64,000 nt of DNA from an uncultured Clostridia bacterium (GTDB lineage Bacteria > Bacillota > Clostridia > Christensenellales > Aristaeellaceae): contig CAMVEB010000001.1 in NCBI GenBank assembly GCA_947166385.1, forward strand, positions 124,001 through 188,000, written 5' to 3'. The first letter of the stretch is position 1, and every line of letters begins with the position of its first letter. The translations under genes were made by a program, and so were the position numbers. Shown one piece after another: positions 58,686 to 64,000 of this stretch. A model generated the notes under the pieces. That model saw nothing but the letters and a program-made list of their open reading frames with translations, did no database searches and had not been told where the DNA came from.

Positions 58686-60158
58686 ATGCGAACCAGCGGC
58701 ATTTTGATGCATATTTCTTCCCTCCCGTCCCCCGGTGGCATCGGCACATTGGGAAAAGAGGCTTATGATTTTGCAGACTTTCTGCAGTCAGCCGGTTTCC
58801 GGATCTGGCAGGTATTGCCGGTTGGTCCTACAGGATACGGGGAAAGTCCCTATCAGTCCAGTTCGGTTTTTGCGGGAAACCCGTTGCTGATCTCCTGTTC
58901 CCGGCTGAAAGAGGAAGGTCTTTTGACATTCGAGGCGCAGGAGGAGTATTCCCCCTCCGATCCGGAAAAAGTCGACTATGAAGAAGTCCGGAAAAACAAG
59001 AGTATGCTTCTCCGGCGCTGTTTTAAGCAATCAGCCGGGAGCCTCTGTCCCCAGATCGGGCAGTTCCGTACGGAACATCCCTGGGTGGAGGATTACGCGC
59101 TCTTCACCGCAGTCAAGGAACACTTTGGCGGGATCATGTATTCCTCCTGGCCTGAACGGGACATTATGCACCGGGAGCCGGAGGCTGTTCGGCGTTATCG
59201 GAGTCTCCTCGCCGAGGATGTGGATTTCCATATTTTCTGCCAGTTCCTGTTTTATCAGCAGTGGTTTGCGCTGAAGAAATACTGCAATGACCGGAACATT
59301 CTCCTCTTCGGGGATATGCCGATCTATGTCGCAGAGGATTCTGCAGATACCTGGACCCACCCTGAGATTTTTCAGTTGGACAGAAACCTCATCCCCAAGC
59401 GGGTTGCCGGTGTCCCTCCGGATTATTTTTCTGAAGACGGGCAGCTGTGGGGAAACCCGCTCTATCGCTGGCATCTTCTTCGCCGTCGCGGTTATGACTG
59501 GTGGGTCAGCCGGATGAAAGGGATGGCTGCCATGTATGATATGATCCGCATCGATCACTTTATCGGATTTGCGAATTACTATTCCGTAAAGCATGGGATG
59601 CCTAATGCCAGGAAAGGCAAATGGGTGGTTGGTCCGGGAAAAGATCTCTTCCGGGTGCTCTCCCGCGAGATCCCCGGGATCCGGATAGTTGCGGAAGATC
59701 TTGGATGTGTGAACAAAAGAGTAAAGAAGCTGTTGGACTGGTGCGGTTACCCCGGGATGAAAGTGTTGAGCTTTGGCTTTGACAGTGATGAGACAAATCC
59801 TCATTTCCCGTCCAATTATCGCTCCAATACGGTAGCTTACACAGGGACCCATGACAATGATACAGTATTGGGCTGGGCCGAAAAAGCTTCCGAAAGTGCC
59901 CTGGCTTTCGCCATGAAGACGATGAATTTCTCTTCCCTGGAGGAAACACCGGATGCCATGATCCGTTATCTTTTCCACGGTCCGTGTGATACGGTGATTG
60001 TTCCCATGCAGGATATCCTGAATCTGGGAGGAGATGCCCGAATGAACCTTCCCGGCACCATCGGGGGCAACTGGTTGTGGCGGATGAAACCGGATGCCCT
60101 GACTTCAGAGCTTTCAATGAAATATTTCACATTGAATAAAGAAACAAACAGGAGGTAA
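58686..60158 (+). CDS. malQ: 4-alpha-glucanotransferase
   Basis: SGILMHISSLPSPGGIGTLG, WQVLPVGPTGYGESPYQSSSVFAGNPLLI, VAEDLGCVN, YTGTHDNDTVLGW. Confidence 0.96.
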   Translation: MRTSGILMHISSLPSPGGIGTLGKEAYDFADFLQSAGFRIWQVLPVGPTGYGESPYQSSSVFAGNPLLISCSRLKEEGLLTFEAQEEYSPSDPEKVDYEEVRKNKSMLLRRCFKQSAGSLCPQIGQFRTEHPWVEDYALFTAVKEHFGGIMYSSWPERDIMHREPEAVRRYRSLLAEDVDFHIFCQFLFYQQWFALKKYCNDRNILLFGDMPIYVAEDSADTWTHPEIFQLDRNLIPKRVAGVPPDYFSEDGQLWGNPLYRWHLLRRRGYDWWVSRMKGMAAMYDMIRIDHFIGFANYYSVKHGMPNARKGKWVVGPGKDLFRVLSREIPGIRIVAEDLGCVNKRVKKLLDWCGYPGMKVLSFGFDSDETNPHFPSNYRSNTVAYTGTHDNDTVLGWAEKASESALAFAMKTMNFSSLEETPDAMIRYLFHGPCDTVIVPMQDILNLGGDARMNLPGTIGGNWLWRMKPDALTSELSMKYFTLNKETNRR

Positions 60159-60165
60159 CCCGATC

Positions 60166-62508
60166 ATGATGAATGCAAAACAACTTCTCCGCGACGCGGA
60201 ACAGCGGCTAATGACAGAATCCCATAAAGTCCTGAAAGAGGCATCTGCCTTTGAACTGCATAATGCGCTTTCCGGAGCAGCCATGGATGCGATCGCTCCG
60301 CTCTGGAAGAAAAAGGAAGATGCCCGTTTCCCCTACCGCCAGGCAGCTTATCTCTCCATGGAATTCCTGGTTGGCCGTCTTGTTTACAACAATCTTTATT
60401 GCATGGGACTGCTGGAAGAAACGAAAAAGCTGCTTGCCGAAAAAGGTGTGGATCTGGCCATGCTCGAAGATATCGAGGATGACGCTTTCGGAAATGGTGG
60501 ACTGGGGCGTCTGGCCGCCTGTTTCCTTGATAGTGCTGTCACCTGTAATATCCCGCTGACTGGATATGGGCTGCGTTTCCGCTATGGCCTGTTTAAACAG
60601 TCTTTTGTGGACGGCCGTCAGCATGAAGAGCCTGATGACTGGGCCCGATTCGGAGATCCCTGGTCCATTCGCCGGGAAGATGAATCAGTCATCGTTCCCT
60701 TGAAAACAGGAGATGTCCGCGCTGTTCCCTATGATATGCCTGTCATCGGTTACGGTGCGAAAAATATCGGCACACTGAGGCTCTGGCAGACGGAAAGCCT
60801 TCATGAAATTGATTTTTCCCTCTTCAATCAGCAGGAATATGTCAAGGCGGCTGCCAACAAGAACCAGGCGGAAGACATCACTAAATTCCTGTATCCAAAT
60901 GATACACGCAAAGAAGGCAAACAGCTCCGCGTGAAGCAGCAGTACGTCCTGGTCTCTGCGACCATGCAGGACCTGCTCCGTGCATACAGGAAGCGCCACG
61001 GCAGCGACTATTCCTTCTTTGCGGGAGAAGTGGCGGCTCAGTTGAATGACACCCATCCCACGATGGCAATCCCCGAGCTGATCCGCCTGCTGGGTGAAGA
61101 TGGTGTTCCCTTTGAAAAGGCATTCCTGATCGCCCGGGATACGTTTGCCTATACCAATCATACCGTGATGCAGGAAGCTCTGGAAAAATGGGATCTGTCC
61201 CTGCTCTCCTCTGTCTGTCCGCAGATCGTCGGCATCATTCGGAAAATCGATGCCCGTTTCCGTCAGGAGATGAAAAAAGCAGGCAGAGAAATCACGCCTT
61301 CCCTGTGCATTATCCTGGATGGCCGGGTTCATATGGCGGAGCTGGCTGTTTATGCCACTCATGCCACCAACGGAGTTGCTGCGCTCCATACCGAAATTCT
61401 GAAGAATGATGTTTTTGCGGACTGGTATCAGCTTTATCCCGATCGATTCCAGAATAAAACCAATGGAATCACCCAGCGGCGTTGGCTCGGGCTCTGCAAC
61501 CCGGAGCTCTGTGAACTGATTGAAAGCAAAATCGGTTCCTCCTTCATCACTGATCTGGATCAGTTGAAAAATCTTGACCCGCAAATCAATTCCGCACTTT
61601 GCAAGAAGTTTATCACCGTCAAGAAAGCGAAGAAGAAACAGCTTTGTGCGGAAATCCTGAAGCGCGAAGGTGTGGAACTGGATCCCGGTATGGTCTTTGA
61701 CGTCCAGGTAAAACGCCTTCATGAATACAAACGTCAGTTCATGAATGCTCTGAGCATCCTTGCGATCTATGACCAGCTCAAAGAAGGACAGCTGAAGGAT
61801 CTGCCGCCAGTCGCTTTTATCTTCGGTGCCAAAGCAGCTCCCGGTTACGACCGGGCAAAAGCCGTTATTCACTGGATCAATATGATTGCGGACAAAGTAA
61901 ACAATGATCCGAAGACAAAAGATCGGCTGAAGGTTGTCTTTGTGCAGAATTACTGCTGCTCCTGGGCGGAAAAGATTATCCCGGCGGCGGATATCTCCGA
62001 GCAGATCTCTCCTGCCGGTACGGAAGCTTCCGGTACCGGAAATATGAAGCTCATGCTGAACGGTGCGGTCACTCTGGGAACTTTCGATGGCGCCAATGTG
62101 GAAATTGTGGAAGAGGCTGGTTTGGAGAATAACTATATTTTCGGTGCCACAGTGGAAGAACTGGAGAAAATCCGTGATACCTATGATCCGAAGAAAATCT
62201 ATAAAAAGAACGCCCTGCTTCGCCGTGCCCTGGATACACTGACCGACGGCACCTTCCCGGATGAGGATGGTGCCCTGAAGGAGCTGCATGACGCGATTCT
62301 GGAGGGAACTTCCTGGCATAAGCCGGATCATTACTATGTCATGAAGGACTTTGAGAGCTATTACGAAACAAAACTGCAGGCCATCAGAGATGCCGGATCC
62401 GGTGACACGGCTTTTGCCCGCAAGTGTCTGATGAACGTTGCCCATGCCGGAAAATTCTCTTCCGACCGCACAATCCGCCAGTATGCGAAAGAAATCTGGC
62501 AAGTCTGA
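60166..62508 (+). CDS. glgP: Glycogen/maltodextrin phosphorylase
   Basis: AAYLSMEFLVGRLVYNNL, GNGGLGRLAACFLDS, QLNDTHPTMAIPELIRLL, EASGTGNMKLMLNGAVTLGTFDGANVEI. Confidence 0.97.
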   Translation: MMNAKQLLRDAEQRLMTESHKVLKEASAFELHNALSGAAMDAIAPLWKKKEDARFPYRQAAYLSMEFLVGRLVYNNLYCMGLLEETKKLLAEKGVDLAMLEDIEDDAFGNGGLGRLAACFLDSAVTCNIPLTGYGLRFRYGLFKQSFVDGRQHEEPDDWARFGDPWSIRREDESVIVPLKTGDVRAVPYDMPVIGYGAKNIGTLRLWQTESLHEIDFSLFNQQEYVKAAANKNQAEDITKFLYPNDTRKEGKQLRVKQQYVLVSATMQDLLRAYRKRHGSDYSFFAGEVAAQLNDTHPTMAIPELIRLLGEDGVPFEKAFLIARDTFAYTNHTVMQEALEKWDLSLLSSVCPQIVGIIRKIDARFRQEMKKAGREITPSLCIILDGRVHMAELAVYATHATNGVAALHTEILKNDVFADWYQLYPDRFQNKTNGITQRRWLGLCNPELCELIESKIGSSFITDLDQLKNLDPQINSALCKKFITVKKAKKKQLCAEILKREGVELDPGMVFDVQVKRLHEYKRQFMNALSILAIYDQLKEGQLKDLPPVAFIFGAKAAPGYDRAKAVIHWINMIADKVNNDPKTKDRLKVVFVQNYCCSWAEKIIPAADISEQISPAGTEASGTGNMKLMLNGAVTLGTFDGANVEIVEEAGLENNYIFGATVEELEKIRDTYDPKKIYKKNALLRRALDTLTDGTFPDEDGALKELHDAILEGTSWHKPDHYYVMKDFESYYETKLQAIRDAGSGDTAFARKCLMNVAHAGKFSSDRTIRQYAKEIWQV

Positions 62509-62522
62509 TAAATCTGACTGTC

Positions 62523-62560
62523 ATTGAAAACGGGATGCCTTCCGGCATCCCGTTTTCAAT
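62523..62560. terminator. Perfect 17-bp stem convergent terminator between glgP and rsmI
   Basis: ATTGAAAACGGGATGCC-TTCC-GGCATCCCGTTTTCAAT. Confidence 0.85.
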
Positions 62561-63416
62561 TGGCATTAAACCATTTTATCAGATTAATGGCTGCCTGCTT
62601 CACCGCATTCTTTTTCACTCCGTCCAGAATCAGTCTGTCCTGGGCTTCCCGCAATGATATCCCCTGTTTCATGATTTCCACCAGCCTGGCTTCTGTGGAA
62701 ATGCTGATATCCGGTTCCTGCTTCTTCTCCCTCGGAACTTTATGCAGGTCGATCACGACGCAATACTCGCCTTTTTCCGTTTTTTCATTGGCCAGCAGTT
62801 CGTTCAGCACGGCATCCGGCCTGCCGCTGATCGTCTTCTCATGAAGCTTGGTCAGATCACAGCAGACTGTGATTTCTGCCTCTGGCAGCGTATTTGCGAT
62901 CGCTTCCGTCAGCTCAATGATTCGGAAAGGTGATTCATGAAGGATAGCAACTCCTGTGCCGTCTGCGATCTCTGACAGTTTTTCCCGCAGTGCTTTTTTC
63001 TCGCGTGGCAGAAAGCCATAAAAGGAGAATTCCTTTGCGTCGTATCCGCTGACAGACAATGCCGCTATCCCGGCACAACATCCGGGAATAGGAATAACAG
63101 GGATCTTCAGGTCTCTGCAGGCCCGTACTACCTCATGGCCAGGATCGGATATGCAGGGTGTCCCGGCATCGGTCACCAGGGCAGCAGTCAGATCTTCTCC
63201 GGCAATACGGACAGCAAGACCTTGCGCTTTGTCGTTTTCATTATGCCGGTGGCAGCTCACAAGCGGTGCATGAAAATCAAAAACCTGGCAAAGTTTCATG
63301 GTCACCCGGGTATCTTCCGCGATAATCAGCCCGGCTTTCTTCAGCGTATCCACCGCACGAGGCGACAGATCCTGCAGATTACCGATCGGAGTGGCCACCA
63401 CGTAAAGCGTTGCCAT
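62556..63416 (-). CDS. rsmI: 16S rRNA (cytidine1402-2'-O)-methyltransferase
   Basis: LYVVATPIGNLQDLSPRAVDTLKKAGLIIAEDTR, SCHRHNE, LVTDAGTPCISDPGHEVVRAC. Confidence 0.96.
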   Translation of the reverse strand: MATLYVVATPIGNLQDLSPRAVDTLKKAGLIIAEDTRVTMKLCQVFDFHAPLVSCHRHNENDKAQGLAVRIAGEDLTAALVTDAGTPCISDPGHEVVRACRDLKIPVIPIPGCCAGIAALSVSGYDAKEFSFYGFLPREKKALREKLSEIADGTGVAILHESPFRIIELTEAIANTLPEAEITVCCDLTKLHEKTISGRPDAVLNELLANEKTEKGEYCVVIDLHKVPREKKQEPDISISTEARLVEIMKQGISLREAQDRLILDGVKKNAVKQAAINLIKWFNAN

Positions 63417-63422
63417 GCGTTG

Positions 63423-64000
63423 TCACCTCTCCACCATCTTTTCAGCTACTCGCAGTTTGGCGCTGCGCGCCCTGGGATTTCTCTCGGTTTCTTCCTTTGA
63501 AGGTGCAACCGCTCCGCCTGCCAGCACTTTCACGGATGGTTTTCGTCCACAGGTACAGATCGGTGCTTTTGGCGGGCAGATGCATGGATTTTCCAGAGCC
63601 TTGAAACACTTCTTTACAATCCGGTCTTCCAGCGAATGGAAAGTAATCACGCAGATCCGTCCCCCTGGTTTCAGACATTCGGTAAAATCCTTCAGTGCCT
63701 GTTCCAGCGGCCCCAGTTCGTCGTTCACCGCAATGCGGATTGCCTGGAATGTTCTCCTGGCGGAATGCCCATCTTCTTTGCGGCGTACCGCCTTCGGGAT
63801 AGCGGCATCTACAGCATGAACCAGATCAAAAGTGGTTTCCAGCGGTTTTTCATTCCGATGCTCACAGATGATTTTTGCGATCCGCGCAGCCCATTTTTCT
63901 TCTCCGTAATCACGGATCACCCGGCAGATCTCCTGTTCAGAAGCAGTATTCAGAAATTTGGCTGCTGTAATGCCGCTGTTCCGGTCCATGCGCATGTCCA
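63423..64000 (-). CDS. rsmH: 16S rRNA (cytosine1402-N4)-methyltransferase, C-terminal part (runs off the window end)
   Basis: MRMDRNSGITAAKFLN, GGRICVITFHSLEDRIVKKCF, RNPRARSAKLRVAEK. Confidence 0.95.
   Translation of the reverse strand, partial: DMRMDRNSGITAAKFLNTASEQEICRVIRDYGEEKWAARIAKIICEHRNEKPLETTFDLVHAVDAAIPKAVRRKEDGHSARRTFQAIRIAVNDELGPLEQALKDFTECLKPGGRICVITFHSLEDRIVKKCFKALENPCICPPKAPICTCGRKPSVKVLAGGAVAPSKEETERNPRARSAKLRVAEKMVER

Noticed and set aside
60685-62502. 605-aa minus-strand ORF opposite glgP
   Set aside because: Antisense shadow of a clear phosphorylase gene

Overview
This 64 kb window looks like ordinary bacterial chromosome. Gene families, a CIRCE-controlled groESL, an sigA/RpoD-type dnaG-rpoD cluster, YesMN-type regulation and UTRA-GntR all suggest a Clostridia-like Bacillota; the taxon is inferred, not tested. 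I recognise about 57 genes or gene remnants. I saw no rRNA, tRNA, CRISPR array, transposase or integrase. Core content: pgi (partial), rplM-rpsI, metA, groES-groEL with a perfect CIRCE, mutY, an M18 aminopeptidase, argF, dapF, dgt-like-dnaG-rpoD-trmK-Nif3-zinc-ribbon cluster, malQ-glgP, rsmI and rsmH (partial). Accessory content: amino-acid, Fe3+/polyamine-type and YtfQRT/YjfF-type sugar ABC systems, a YesMN-like two-component system with its own binding protein, a heterodimeric ABC exporter, a GH67 alpha-glucuronidase, two GGDEF-family proteins, and a decayed patch at about 7.2-8.5 kb with surE, DUF218 and D-aminoacylase remnants. I found no clearly new defence or mobile system. The best candidates for follow-up are: (1) an Xre-S24 repressor with LexA-like cleavage geometry, an adjacent stand-alone LexA-like winged helix and two operators in its own promoter; (2) a LacI-type sugar-sensor domain fused to GGDEF, divergent from a LacI regulator and malQ-glgP; (3) an HTH plus PD-(D/E)XK-like protein; (4) the deletion-fused pseudogene patch; (5) terminator/promoter composites and intra-operon terminators at binding-protein genes. 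All family calls are by eye from the sequence; no database search was run.
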